A stretch of DNA of 64,000 bases from Agapetus fuscipes (Eukaryota; Arthropoda; Insecta; Trichoptera; Glossosomatidae). The translations under genes were made by a program, and so were the position numbers. The stretch is from contig OX637339.1 in assembly GCA_951799405.1 (NCBI GenBank), positions 2,666,001-2,730,000 on the forward strand. Reading direction: 5' to 3'. This document shows positions 1 through 11,129 of this stretch, piece by piece. The notes below the pieces were generated by a model. It saw nothing but the letters and a program-made list of their open reading frames with translations. It had not been told where the DNA came from and searched no databases. The first letter of the stretch is position 1; every line of letters begins with the position of its first letter.

Positions 1-1320
1 AGATGGGTGATGGCGCACACTTTGTCTCCCTCGCACCTATAGACGGATACAAGACGTGACAAAACATATTCTCTATGTACAAGACGTATGTATTACACAA
101 AAAACACTAAAATTTCTAATCAAATATATGAATCGTGTTCTATTATATAATGCACTCCAATATGCCACTGAATTCAATACAAATTTAAAAATACCTAACT
201 GTCAAATAGAATTATTTCATCTGGTATCAAAATTCAAATTGTCTATGCTATTTTTCGACCAATAAGAGCTCAGATAATTACACTTCCTGCTCCTGTATTC
301 AAATTTGTTTGAATACACTCCATTTTCAAACATTGTAATCTTCTATTATTGATAATTAATATCTAGCGTAAGGGTATAAGTTTTAATGGCGATAACATTA
401 TGATAAAAAACATTGCTGGGGACTGTTGTGCTCTCAGACACGAGCCAAGCACTTAAATAACTCAATTATAAACCAATCAAAATGCAGTACAATTCATAAC
501 CTAACTAAAAATGACAGCTTATCGTAATTACAAGGTAGAATACATATAAAATAAGAATTTGAGAAGTTAGTGACGGGCTGAGAAGCGGTTACTGGTGTGA
601 TCTTGCAGTAACTGTCACTGCAGCCGCTGTCTGAGATCTTCAAAGCAGTTTATTTTGATCGGTGAGGTAGGCAAGTCATGATAAACTATAGCACTTCGCT
701 ACAATACCAACAAATATGAGATCTTTTCTTATAAACTGATAAAGCTTATCGCTCACTGCCTGGGAATGAGTCTGAGGCAGGGGGCTGTCATGTGTCCCAT
801 GCTGTCTGCTATCTCATGCGGGACCGACATACAAAAGCCAAAAAGACTACTTTAACATCTGACTGAGAAAATACTCAAAGGGCATTTTCAGAGCCCGGAT
901 GGTCTATTGATAACCGGACAAACTTTGTGAAAGCTTTCATACCCCTCCATACACTACTGACATCTGCCTGGGGCCAGAGAGAAAAAAACACACACAAAAC
1001 CCTGGTAGAATGTGTCTAGTGTGAAATGGCTGTAATAACCAGTAGGGAGCACTCCATAGGCTCGGTACTTTCTGGCAATTGAAAAATCGGTCCGCAAATA
1101 ATAATCTAATACTAATTATAAAGTGATCAGTAGTAAGTAATTCTACATTATTATACAAATGTTTACTTTTACCTCCTAATTGTTAAAATGTATGGATGAG
1201 GTAAAACAACACCAATAAATTAATACAAGTATTAAAAAAATGCCCTTAATTATTTTTTCTCTATGATAATCTATAAAACCAGGGATGCAGCAATACCAAA
1301 GATTTTCTTGGAAGGAAATA
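1..1320. other. No gene recognised
   Basis: AT-rich sequence with only short ORFs. About 895-950 (ccggacaaactttgtgaaagctttcatac) resembles 43465-43495, so it is a fragment of a dispersed repeat. I see nothing else I can support. Confidence 0.5.
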
Positions 1321-1329
1321 ACAACTTTT

Positions 1330-1705
1330 TTAGGAGATCGAGGCTTCAAGATGGCTGCTCTAACTATATTAGCCTTTCAGGTTCTTGTATTTTCCTTGAC
1401 TTATAGGTTGGTATGCGGCTGACCACCCATGCTGTAGAAAATGGTTCACTTTGCCAATGTCACCCCTGTTTCAGGGGAGTTGCAGGGTGTATCTTCATTT
1501 GAGATTCGGGTTTTTATGTTGTAGGACTACATGCGGCATGTTTAAGCGCAAACTTAAACATGTCTGTTTTGTGAAAATGCATCTAATGTGAATCTCTAAT
1601 GTTACTTATATTTTGCAACTTAGATTAGATTAGGTTGAAGATCCAATTGTTCTTGCTGCCTTTCGGATAACCAAGAGGCATAAAAAGGCGCTATAAAAAA
1701 TGTGA
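1330..1705 (+). mobile_element. LINE-D (CR1-like) 3' end, split by a LINE-A insertion
   Basis: 1337-1375 (gagatcgaggcttcaagatg) matches 34090-34130 of the better LINE-D copy. 1649-1703, including aaaaggcgctataaaaa, matches its 3' end at 34214-34262. Between them sits a LINE-A 3' end (1394-1634), so LINE-D was here first. It is heavily decayed. Confidence 0.6.
1394..1634 (+). mobile_element. LINE-A 3' end
   Basis: It runs from ccttgacttataggttggta to a ttagattagattag tail. It carries the family's conserved blocks (ggctgaccacccatgctgta, gtttcagggga, gcaacttagatt) with small deletions. Confidence 0.8.
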
Positions 1706-2360
1706 ATTATTGTTAAATGTATAAAATAATTCTTTGTACAATGGATCAAATTTTTGTGTTCCAAGAACTGATCGGCCATGTTGATTCAGGAATCGTTTGA
1801 CATTTTACATTAATTGATTTGTGGTTGGATATTGGAAATTCAATGATTAGTATGCTTCAATTTAAAAACAAATACTAGAAAATACCAAATAAAATCAGAT
1901 TAATGATAAGATAAAATTAAAAATTAATTCATCCTTCTATATGTCAAACTTGTGATATGTATCTATATTGTTGCATCCCTATATAGGTAAGATGACATCT
2001 AAAATGGTGGACTGTGTTCAACTGTCACATGAGTCGAATAGAAACAAATGCTGCAATCTAGTTTTTTTCCGAAAATGACATAGATACTCGTACATCAAAA
2101 TCCAGAAGATGGCATTCTCTGCGTTTTCATATATTAAGCTTGTTTTTTTTTTAATTCTTTGGTTCTGTAAGACTCAAATGTTCTGTTATAATTTTGAAAA
2201 ATTACTTTGAAACAAACTAATTCCAAATGGACCCATGACACTATGTAGTCAGAAATAACAATCTGAATAACAAACAGAAAAGATTTGTCTTCATAAGTAT
2301 GTAATTTTCTTGATTTGTGCTGATGGTTTTGACTGACGCCATTTGAATCTGTAGGATTAA

Positions 2361-4478
2361 CCCTTGGGACGCCGGAACGCAGATCTGCGCTGTCCCCGTA
2401 GAGCGCCGGAACGCAGATCTGCGCTCGAAGGACATATCGCGATTTTTATTTTTTTTCTTTAGTTTTTGTGTAGCAATAAGACTGAAAATCGCTCAACATG
2501 TTCCTATTGGGTGAAGCCATCAACTAATCAAATCACGGCATTCATTTCGGTTATGAAGGGCTTGTGGAAAATATTCAAAAATTCGAAAGTTTTCGCCGTG
2601 AGTGGACGTGCATTGGACCTCAAAGTTTACGGATTATAAATACATCATTTGAAAAACGTAAGTAAAGTCTATATTTTCTATATTTAGATCATTATCCTAA
2701 TAGCATTGAATAAAAATATTACGAATAAGTAAGTAAAATCATTTGATAAATCAACATAAACTTTGATACTGACTGTTAGTCAGAGCAACGGTACTTTTGA
2801 ATATTTTATTTCTTCATATTCTTATTCTACCGTGAATATGTTTTATACACAGTTTTGAAGATAATTTTGTAAGCATTTCGTTGAAATACAACAATAGAAG
2901 CAAGCTAGAGTATTTTTTTCTAAATTCTTGTCGAAACTTGTAGGTAGCCGTCAGAGCGCAGATCTGCGCTTCCGGCCCAGCGGTTTAGGTACAGGCTGGT
3001 TCGAAACATTTTGACCCTTGTATGCCCAAACGTATTTCCGTCAAATATTTGTTAAGTAATGCATTAAAAATTAGTAAGTGGTAAAATATGACACAGTGTG
3101 CACAAAGCCAAAAGTAAGTTTTATACAGACTAGATCTGTTCTGAAATTGTGTTTTTATTATTTCGTCTTTTTTTTCTATTGCACTCGAAAGAGGCATAAA
3201 TTAAATTACGTTTGAGGGTGAATTTCGTATGTATTTCGTCTTTTTAGATTTTCTTAAATTTTTTTTTTACCTGCTTTTCACCTGCACTTTAGAGAAGCAA
3301 AAAAGAAATTTAATGTTGGCGTGAAATTTGTACAGACCAAGTCTTTAGTGTTTCTTAAATTGTGGTGTTTTTTTTTTATTTATTTTTCTTTTTTTTTTCA
3401 CTTTTTCCAAAGAGGCTGAAATTAAATCATGTGTAAGCGTGAATTTCGTATATAGGTTGTAGATACTAGATCTATTCAGACTTTCTTAAATTGTGTTTTA
3501 TTTTATTATTTCCCTTTTCTCACTTGCAAATGAAGATTATTTTTGTTATTGTTAAAATAATAAGAAGCAAAGATATTTTAGTAGTAAAGATATTTAAATG
3601 AAATAAAAACGACTGCACAGAAAACAAGACAGCATCTCATATTATTTTGCATAATAAAAAAAATGCTTTGCTATTTTTGAAAAAAAAAAACAATTTAAAA
3701 CATTAATATTTCCTATCCACACTGTACACACTCCCAAGTACACAAAAAAATGAAGGTTTTGTTTACACAAAGATGCACCCCTAGTTGTAAACATCCACCT
3801 ACCTGCTATTATTCTCCTAGCTTTTGGCCTACGTGACAACCCAAATGTACACCTGCTGCAGGTAGGTACAGGTTCTTGACATGGGATGACTCATCATGGT
3901 TTGTAAAATTTTTGTAAAATAAATTAGGAAAAGAATATTCCTTATAAACAATATACAAACTTTTTATTATAAAGAATTATAGCTTGCCTTAACTTTTCTC
4001 ATATTCTATCTCAAACACCCAGTACAGGTCACGTGCGCGGACAATAATGTGGCCTTGAAAATACTCCAAAAAATGACAATAGTAAAACTCGTTTTTTTTC
4101 ATTTTTCTTCATCAGCCAAAATCATTTTATTATGTAATCAAGTTCACAATATATCTAAGGATATGATAAATCCAGAAAAACTTAAATTCAAGTCACTGCT
4201 TTTATATTACAGGACTTTTTCCAAAGTACTATGATTTTTTTCCGATTCATAAGAGATAATGCCTTGTAGTAAATATACGACTGATGCTGTTTTTGTAAAT
4301 TATATACCAATAAAAGCATTATTTCACTAGCTTTTAAAATCAATAATCCAAAATGAGGTAAGTTTTATATCTTTCTAAATATTTGATATCAAACACATGA
4401 CCTGTGTTGCTGCATTACTGCTGCAAATGGCTGGCACACAGAGGTAACAAGATTTCGCCACTAGGGGCGCTCCAAGGG
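2361..4478. mobile_element. piggyBac-like element, 2.1 kb, no transposase seen
   Basis: The element is bordered by TTAA at 2357-2360 and 4479-4482. Its termini read CCCTTGGGACGCC on the left and, reverse complemented on the right, CCCTTGGAGCGCC. TTAA duplication with CCYT termini is the piggyBac signature. The palindrome gcgcagatctgcgc occurs twice near the left end (about 2380 and 2413) and again at about 2957. The interior is AT-rich and holds three diverged repeats around 3120-3540 (taaattgtg/tttatt blocks). I see no DDD transposase ORF, so this is a non-autonomous or decayed copy. Confidence 0.7.
3110..3540. repeat. Diverged repeats inside the piggyBac-like element
   Basis: Blocks with 'ctagatct...cttaaattgtg...tttattattt' and 'aaagaggc...gaatttcgta' recur from about 3129, 3338 and 3468, with T-rich spacers. 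Spacing is irregular. Most likely internal subrepeats of the transposon. Confidence 0.5.
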
Positions 4479-4482
4479 TTAA

Positions 4483-7400
4483 CTTTAAGGTTCCAAATTT
4501 AAATTTCAAGCGAAATACCAACTGAGGGAAAATAAAGTGGTTAATCAAATCTTAGAGACAGAGCGATTGATATAAACAAACACATCATTTAAGATCTTAT
4601 TCAATTTCTTAGATCAGCTTTGTTGAGTTATGTTTCTTATTGTTTTGTTTATTCTTGTCTGTAAAACTAAAAAATTAATGAAATAGCACAAATAGGATTC
4701 TGAATAAAATTAATTTTCAAAGGAACGTGGAAGCTCCTAAAACAAAAGAAAGGCATCTGGATATCAATTCCAAAAAAATATAGCCCTTGAAGTACAGACT
4801 CTTCATTAATGATGACGTTTCCAAAACTTTTTTGACAGATATTTTTGAGGTTAAGTATGTGTTTTTTCAAAGTGTCACAGATCCATCGTGTTTGGCCCTC
4901 ATTAAAGCTAATTACCAGCATCTAGTGTAGTTGTCAGCTATCCTATGACTTTGGCACTTTATTTGTCCTACTTGTCCATGGTTATCGACTTTATGAAAGC
5001 AATCAGTAGGTGTGATCTTACATTATAAGGCAAGGACGACATTAAAGCTCTAGTGTTTACGTGTGAACATTTTTTGGACAGTATTAGTTTAACGCCGTGT
5101 ACTACAATGGTTAAGGAAAAAAAAAATTATGTAACAGCTAACGAGGTTGCTACAATGACAATGATCCATAGACAAGAACTTACTATTAAATTTAAAAAAC
5201 TCTGATGTTTCATAGCATATTTTGTGAATACGGTTGTTATTGGCATTTGAAAGAAGTGGTAGAATGTTTTTGTCGATGGATCATACAGAATAAACCTTTT
5301 TTATACAATTAGGTTAGGTAATCTAAAAAAAATATAAGCATTAACATGTTTTCAACGGAGAATTTCATGTGCAGTCTATTGTATTTTAATTCTGAGTTAT
5401 CTTCACATACCATATCGAAATCTACAAAGCTCATTACATATAGATTTTCTGACATCAATATTTTGTAAGTGTTGCCCCAACTAAGCATTTCATTTCTAAC
5501 ATTATTCCCCTCGTTAGCGAATTAGAGTAAACTATATTCATATAAAATCATTGGCGCAAAAGAGATCATCCTTAACGAGTCATTATGAATTAATCGTTCT
5601 AACTAACAGTCAACTCTTTATACATTCTGCCTAATCACCTAAAAGTGAGCAGCGGTATACGTAAAACAATTGTGTGCCTATTCGATCCAACGTTCAAAAA
5701 GGTTCACTTAGCTTTAGTCAAAGTGAGTAGCTATGATCGAGCTCAGAGTCAGGCTACTCAATCCTACAGCGTTTTAATATTCAAGTCTAAGAACATGCAA
5801 ATGCCTTGGAATATAAGTAGGAATCTATTTAATTTTACGTATAAGATTCGCAGCCTTACACAAACTTAACAGATGTGTTAGAGAGATAGCTTAGGAAAAA
5901 GATTAGTCTAGCGGTTATCGCCTCGGACTAAATATCGGAAGATACTTGGTTTGTATCCACAGTGGAGATCAAAAATGTTTTAGTATGAAATATTGTGCAT
6001 TTACCTAAAGGTTAAACCCAATATTACAAAAGAAGGGTTCCTATTTTTTGTAAGGTTTGGTACTTTTGTAAGATTGACACTTCGCTCCCCCAGTTCTTGT
6101 TTATCGTATACGCCAATCTTGTCAAATATGACTTTTTCATGCAGTTGTCTTATGAATCAAATTCTACACAATCTGAGCTAAGAAAAACCGTAAAACTCGA
6201 TAATGTGAGAGTTATTTTAAATATTTTTAAAATAAATTTCTTGTTTTAATAAGTCACATTGGCAAACATTGCAAACATTGCTCATGTAAAATTTTCTCAA
6301 TGGCGTATACGATAAACAAGAACTAAGGCAGCGACTTGTCCTAGACAAGGCTCGGTAAGAAACAATGGCTGAGCTTAGAGCAGGGCCCAAAAAGAATTGG
6401 AAGGTTTACTTTCTTTCTAGTTCTCTTTTCTAGGTTATGTTCATATCATTAGCGATGTGCTTTTCCATACATAGCTTTTCGATATGACATCTATACTTAA
6501 AGATAGTAGGTACAAACACGATTATTGTCATATGGTGGTACAAAAATAATATCTAAGAACCATTTAAATATCATACAGGTAGTTAAGACTTTAACGATTA
6601 GGAAGTATAAATTTAAATATGCACTTCATATAGTAACAGAATTTCATTTTCATATGATAAAACCTTATTTTTGTATAAAATATATATATCTAATATATGC
6701 AGGGGTTAGTTGATTATATTTTGAAATATATTATGTACAATTTTCTCTTAATAAAATCTGAAAATGCATTTATAGTTTGTTTTTGTAAATAGTATTTTTT
6801 TCAGTGAGTGTTGGAGAGAGAAAAGCACCTTCGGGTTGCATTTAATCAATTTGGCAGGTATGATATTTCAAAACAATAAATGGAGCTTCGAAAAAACCAT
6901 TTGCCGTTTATAGCGCACTTTCTGTCTCTAATTGATAAATATATTTAAGTTCTTTAATATGGCAACTCTTCAAAGGCATCTGTCAAATTCAAATAAAGAA
7001 TTGGTGTGGTGACACGCAAAAAAATCCCTGCAAATAGGGAAAGTAATTTTATTTTTTATACAATAAAAAAATATATTTCATTTTTAGTTTAAAATCAATT
7101 AACAGACATTTCATTATTTCTTTTAAATCGGTGGAAGATTGAATAAAATGAGACAGGATGCTTTGATTTACAACAACTTGATTTTTACATTCTCCAAATG
7201 TGCAATTCCCTCTCAATAAATGCTATGATCCACCCACAATACCTACACAAGCGATGATTATGATTTTAAAAAAAATATGAGTAAAAGCAATAACACCAGT
7301 ATTCATAAACAACGCTATGACAAACACCATTCAATGGATGACCACAAAATAAATGAGGGGGATATTACCAAAACGGAATCAACATTATTTACAAAATATT

Positions 7401-7610
7401 ATTCTAATTGTATTCTATTTCTCACAAAATTTAATGTAACTGAGAATTATTGTAATAGGGGTTCATAATGTTGGCTTTTTCAATTTCAAACATTCCAAGC
7501 CGCTCCTTTTATTTTCTAATACTATTTATTACAAAGTGTAAGGTTTTGAAAGAAACTTTGAATTAAAAAAAAAAGTGTTGATGGCATATTAATTTAAAGA
7601 ACAATGATTA
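4483..7610. other. Long AT-rich stretch without a recognisable gene
   Basis: Only short ORFs without family signatures. At about 5905-5975 there is a weak tRNA-like head (tagtctagcggttatc ... ggtttgtatcc), possibly a SINE relic. 6091-6326 holds an inverted-repeat element listed separately. Confidence 0.5.
6092..6326. mobile_element. MITE-like element with 24-bp perfect inverted repeats
   Basis: agttcttgtttatcgtatac at 6092 is inverted exactly at about 6302-6325, and the match extends 24 bp (…gcca/tggc…). The interior is ~190 bp, AT-rich and noncoding. No target duplication could be fixed. Confidence 0.5.
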
Positions 7611-7611
7611 T

Positions 7612-7738
7612 ACCATCTATAATCTGTTATCTAAGATGCAAAGTATATTGACATTCAAGGCTTATATTTAATGCACGCCTTGTAACTCCTGCTGTCTTTC
7701 TCTGAAACAGGGTGGCATTGGCAAAAGTGAACCACATA
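7612..7738 (-). mobile_element. LINE-A 3' end, diverged partial copy
   Basis: It keeps 'tctaagatgcaaagtat', 'gtaactcctgctgtc' and 'aacagggtggcattggc' of the family in reverse orientation, with an internal deletion. Confidence 0.6.
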
Positions 7739-8007
7739 TACATTAAAAATATGACTTTTAAAAAAAATTGAGTTTGCACATCCTTGATTGGTTATTTGAA
7801 TGAAAGCATTGATATATAAAACGTAAAAGTTACGCATAGCGTTGTTTTTGAATATGGTTATTATTGTATTCATCGATCAATATAATAGACATAGATGGCG
7901 TACATCTGTTTCTTTCCATAGCAACAAACGTACCTTGAATATACAATAATAGGTAAATGATGAAAAAAGAGACAGAAGATATTACCGTCATATGTCAAAA
8001 AGAGACA

Positions 8008-8513
8008 CACGCAACTCGCAACTAAGCTACACATATAGTGTAACTTCTTGCCTGCGTTATCCCCAAAGGGGTCGCATGTGGCGCTTTGGGACCTATTTAT
8101 TTTTACAGGTAAGGGGGCCGGCCTCACACCAACCACTTTCAGTTGAAGTGGGGGTTTCCCAGCTCCCAGGGGGGCTGGTTCTCATTTCTTGTGAAGGCTT
8201 AGTAAACCTTTGAGATCGAACCCTTGCTGTCGGCATGGAATGCAAGCATTCTACCAATTGAGCTATCGACCTTTTTACGAGCTTGATCGTCGTCGCTACA
8301 ATGCGCCAATTCTCAAGCAAGACCCAGTTGCCGTAAGGCTGGATGTACCTTTGGTGATCGGTCATTGGTAAAGGTTTAATGAATTTTTCAACCCAGCGAA
8401 GAGCAAATTTGAAAATATAAATGGTAATTTTTTTGTGCTCCGCCGGGAATCGAACCCACAACCTCCCCATTTAGAGTCCAAAGTGTTACCACTGAACTAC
8501 GGACCGGACAAGC
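8008..8513 (-). mobile_element. Heterodimeric SINE (A head + B head)
   Basis: Read on minus: a SINE-A tRNA head at 8513-8437 (A box near tagttcagtggtaac, B box ggttcgattcc), the SINE-A body to ~8280, then without a break a second, different tRNA head (8275-8215; tagctcaattggtagaat, ggttcgatct) and the SINE-B body to 8008. The same order and junction recur at 30188-30882 and 31258-31922. Confidence 0.85.
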
Positions 8514-8939
8514 ATGGAAATTGATTATAATAAGTCCTCGTTTTTGCAAAGCGTGGGCCTAAGGTGCACTCTTTAATGGTACACAATACAGTTCAGATGC
8601 TACATCTATATCTTTTATGTTGATCGATTATTTATTTCATATATTGCTAAAATTTTGCATTTAAAAATACAATCATCATGATTGTAGCAAATAACATTTG
8701 AAAATACAAAAAACCACAAAGTCACTCTGAGAGGATATGTCAACAATAATTGCATGCAAACATTTCTTAAATTAATTTCATATCCACTTCATTTGTTTTT
8801 TTTTTAAATTTAAGAGTTATAAAAACGGAAACAATTGTAAAATCAATGACAACAATGGATAAAAAAGACTTAACGTTCCGACGATTCCCAGCATCACTTA
8901 GCGTAAAGATAAAACATGTATTTTCTTTTTCTTTATGTT
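8514..8939. other. AT-rich, nothing recognised
   Basis: No ORF, repeat or motif that I can support. Confidence 0.4.
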
Positions 8940-9550
8940 TAAAATTTATCGTAAAAAATAGTCACATAGATTTATAAACGTAACACTGTTTTAATGGCGT
9001 AAGATTCCGATACAATAACTCACTCTTTCATCACAATGATATTTTTACACTTTTAAGTTGAGTAAATTTAGCGTAAAAAATAGTCACATAGATTTATATA
9101 AATTTATATACGTAAACATAACACTATTTCAATGGCGTATGATTATGATACAAACATCCTTTCTTTCATCACAATGATATTTTTACACTTTTGAATCGCG
9201 TAAAAGACAAATGATTTTACCCAATTTCGTAAAAAATATACATTTTTACACATTCAAATTGCATAAGAAAATGGATCTATTTACTCATTCAAATTGCGTA
9301 AAAATTTGATTTTTACACATTCGAATTACATTAAAAAAACTGATATTCTACACATTCAGATTGCGTAAAAACTGACAATTCTACACATTCAAATTGTGTA
9401 AAAAGCAGGTAATTTGTACACTTTCAAACTGTGTAACCAGTGAATATTTTACACTTTCAAATTGCGTAAAAAATGGGCATTTTACACTTTACAATTGCGT
9501 AAAAAATAGTCACATTAAACGTAGCACATTTTCAATGGCGCATGATTCTG
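8940..9550. repeat. Degenerate tandem array at the ataxin-1 3' end
   Basis: Two levels of repetition are visible. A ~120-bp unit containing gcgtaaaaaatagtcacat, then acgtaacact, then aatggcgtaagattc, then cacaatgatatttttacac occurs at about 8951-9065 and 9073-9195. Its first part recurs at 9498-9550, where it overlaps the end of the ataxin-1 CDS. Between about 9195 and 9500 a shorter ~33-37 bp motif (acacattcaaattgcgtaaaaa) repeats at least eight times with drift. On the minus strand this is the 3'UTR or 3' flank of ataxin-1. Confidence 0.8.
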
Positions 9551-9921
9551 GGACGCTGAGGGTTCTCGTCGCCACATATATCGGGAGCCGACGATCTCCG
9601 CTTTCTGGAGTCTTCCCGGAGGCTCAAATTTTCGGGGTATTTCTGCGGAGCTTCCGTTGGCCGGACAGTCATGGCCGTTGTGGTTGCCGTTGTGACGATG
9701 GTGGCCGAATTCTGGTGGGACTGGTGGTGGAATATCTGGGCGGCGGAAGAGGAAGGCGGGACAATGGGAGACTCTCGATGGACGAGGGAGACGCAAAGAT
9801 CTCCGAGCTGCAGCCTCTTGACCTGGAGACCGTAGCAGGCCATGGTTCTCTCTGGGGAGCAGGAGGCCCAGCCGACGTTGAACACAAAGAATGGATGCTC
9901 CACCGGTGACTCTATGTCAAC
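9532..9921 (-). CDS. ATXN1: Ataxin-1 orthologue, terminal coding exon (AXH C-half and KRRSSAP motif)
   Basis: This exon begins after acceptor aacattccag in phase 0 and encodes VDIESPVEHPFFVFNVGWAS, then CSPERTMACYGLQ and VKRLQLGDLCVSL. That completes the AXH domain (family pattern EHPFFVFGQGWSSCCPERT and LxVGDVCISL). After a linker comes KYPENLSLREDSRKRRSSAP and DICGDENPQRPRIMRH, then a stop. RKRRxSAPD/E matches the ataxin-1 nuclear-localisation and phosphoserine/14-3-3 motif around human Ser776; the Trp before that serine is Ser here, while Arg at -3 and Pro at +2 are kept. The protein ends about 20 residues after the motif. The last codons and the stop lie inside the third, partial unit of a repeat that fills the 3' flank. 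The likely role is a nuclear transcriptional co-regulator. Confidence 0.93.
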   Translation of the reverse strand, partial: VDIESPVEHPFFVFNVGWASCSPERTMACYGLQVKRLQLGDLCVSLVHRESPIVPPSSSAAQIFHHQSHQNSATIVTTATTTAMTVRPTEAPQKYPENLSLREDSRKRRSSAPDICGDENPQRPRIMRH

Positions 9922-10111
9922 CTGGAATGTTAATTAACATCTTAAGTTAACATTTTAAATGACACATTAAAGAAGTATGACAGTATATTTAAAACTGAAT
10001 GAGTAAAAAAGAAAAACAGCTGAAAGAGGTTTACTGTATCCAGCCATCGTTCCATTAGGGGTGGCCAGTAGCTCTGCAGTTGTGACTCAATTTTAGCTTG
10101 TTCTTAAAAAT

Positions 10112-10592
10112 AATAATAATATTAGGATGATTTATTTGGTGAGCACTGTTTTTGTGTGAATCAGCTTTATCAGCAGAGATTGTGAAAGAATGGGATATAC
10201 AAAGTGAGCGTAAAAGAAGAAAATGCATGAAAAAGGTGATGGATATGAAGGAATTGAAAGAGGTATGTCAGGATAGGAAAAAATGGAGGCAACTCTGCAG
10301 AGGCTCTGGCCACCCCTAGCGGAATGGCGACAGAGTTACAGCTCAAGAGCACTCTACGAGCTTGGTCGTCTATAGAAAGCTATAGAAAGCGCCAATTCTC
10401 AAGAAATATCCAGTTGCTGTAAGGCTGGATGGACCTTTGGTGACCGATCTTTGGTAAAGCTACATGAATTTTTTAACCCAAAGAAGCATATTTGAAAATA
10501 TAAATGATATTTTTTTTGTGCTCCGCCGGCATTCGAACCCACAAACTTCAATTTACAAGTCAGAAGTGTTAACCACTAGACTATTGACTGGT
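10112..10592 (-). mobile_element. SINE-A copy split by a LINE-B insertion
   Basis: The 3' end (aataatattaggatgattta…) is at 10112-10163; the body and tRNA head are at 10342-10592 (B box ggttcgaatgcc, A box tagtctagtggttaa on minus). The LINE-B fragment 10166-10340 lies exactly between 'gtgtgaatca' and 'caagagcac', which are contiguous in other copies. It sits in the ataxin-1 intron between 9921 and 10622. Confidence 0.85.
10166..10340 (+). mobile_element. LINE-B RT C-terminal fragment inside SINE-A
   Basis: It encodes IVKEWDIQSERKRRKCMKKV, then MDMKELKEVCQDRKKWRQLC, then RGSGHP and stop, ending in gagttacag. This is the C-terminus of the LINE-B reverse transcriptase ORF followed at once by its TTACAG-type tail. 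Confidence 0.85.
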
Positions 10593-10621
10593 TAAAGCTG
10601 TCAGGTGTTGGCAGCATTTAC

Positions 10622-10856
10622 CTGTGTCCTGTCATTGTTGTAGCTGAGAGTCAGGGTGACCGTGTCCGTGGCCGGCCGCCTCAGCAGCCTGGTGACGGTG
10701 CTGTGGGTGAGCCGCAGCTCCGGGTTCTGCTCTGCGGAGTGGACAAAGTCCTCGGTGCGCATGTCCTCCACCCTCCTCAGCTCGCCGGCCGCCAGCTGGA
10801 TGAGGGCGCCGCGGCTGAAGCGGGCCGGGGCAGGCGCGCGCTCCCGGGACAATAAC
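10622..10856 (-). CDS. ATXN1: Ataxin-1 orthologue, AXH domain exon (N-terminal half)
   Basis: This 235-bp exon (1 base + 78 codons) begins after acceptor gcatgtttcag and ends at donor ACACAG|gtaaat, phase 0. Residues FSRGALIQLAAGELRRVEDM then RTEDFVHSAE match the start of the AXH domain of vertebrate ataxin-1 (pattern F-x-R/K-G-x-x-I-Q-L-A-x-G-E-L-K/R-x-V-E-D-L/M-K/R-T-E-D-F-I/V-x-S-A-E). It continues LRLTHSTVTRLL and TLTLSYNNDRTQ, the first beta strands. In the family, AXH is an OB-fold-like module used for dimerisation, RNA binding and contacts with the transcriptional repressor Capicua; that role is inferred here from homology. The exon is GC-rich in an AT-rich setting, as expected for conserved coding DNA. 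Confidence 0.92.
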
Positions 10857-10902
10857 CTGAAACATGCAATGAAAATTGCTGTAGAAAACGTATTGTATGC
10901 CA

Positions 10903-11055
10903 ATCGCTACACATATAGTGTATCTTCTTGCTTACGCTATCCCCGAAGGAGTCGTATGTGGCACTTAAGAACGTATTCATTTTTACGGGTAAGGGGGCTA
11001 GCCTCACGCCAACTGAAGTGGTAGTTTCCCAGCTCCCGGGCAGGCTGGTTCAAGG
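10903..11055 (-). mobile_element. SINE-B 3' part
   Basis: It carries ctacacatatagtgta, the 'atccccgaagg' block and 'aagtggtagtttcccagctc'. The tRNA head is missing. It lies in the ataxin-1 intron. Confidence 0.75.
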
Positions 11056-11125
11056 GGACACAAGCGCCCTTGGAGTGACTACATCACGAAACGGCGCTAT
11101 AAACAAATCATCATCATCACAAATT
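11056..11125 (+). mobile_element. LINE-C 3' tail
   Basis: 'ggagtgactacatcacgaaa', 'cggcgctataaa' and a (atc)n tail match the LINE-C ends at 41940-41970 and, inverted, at 18985-19035. It directly abuts the minisatellite. Confidence 0.65.
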
Positions 11126-11129
11126 TCAT

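Noticed and set aside
8093..8470. 125-codon minus ORF
   Set aside because: It lies wholly inside the SINE A-B dimer and changes between copies.
9515..9909. Plus-strand 171-codon and minus-strand 93- and 72-codon ORFs over the last ataxin-1 exon
   Set aside because: Other-frame shadows of the AXH-coding exon; only one frame matches a known domain.
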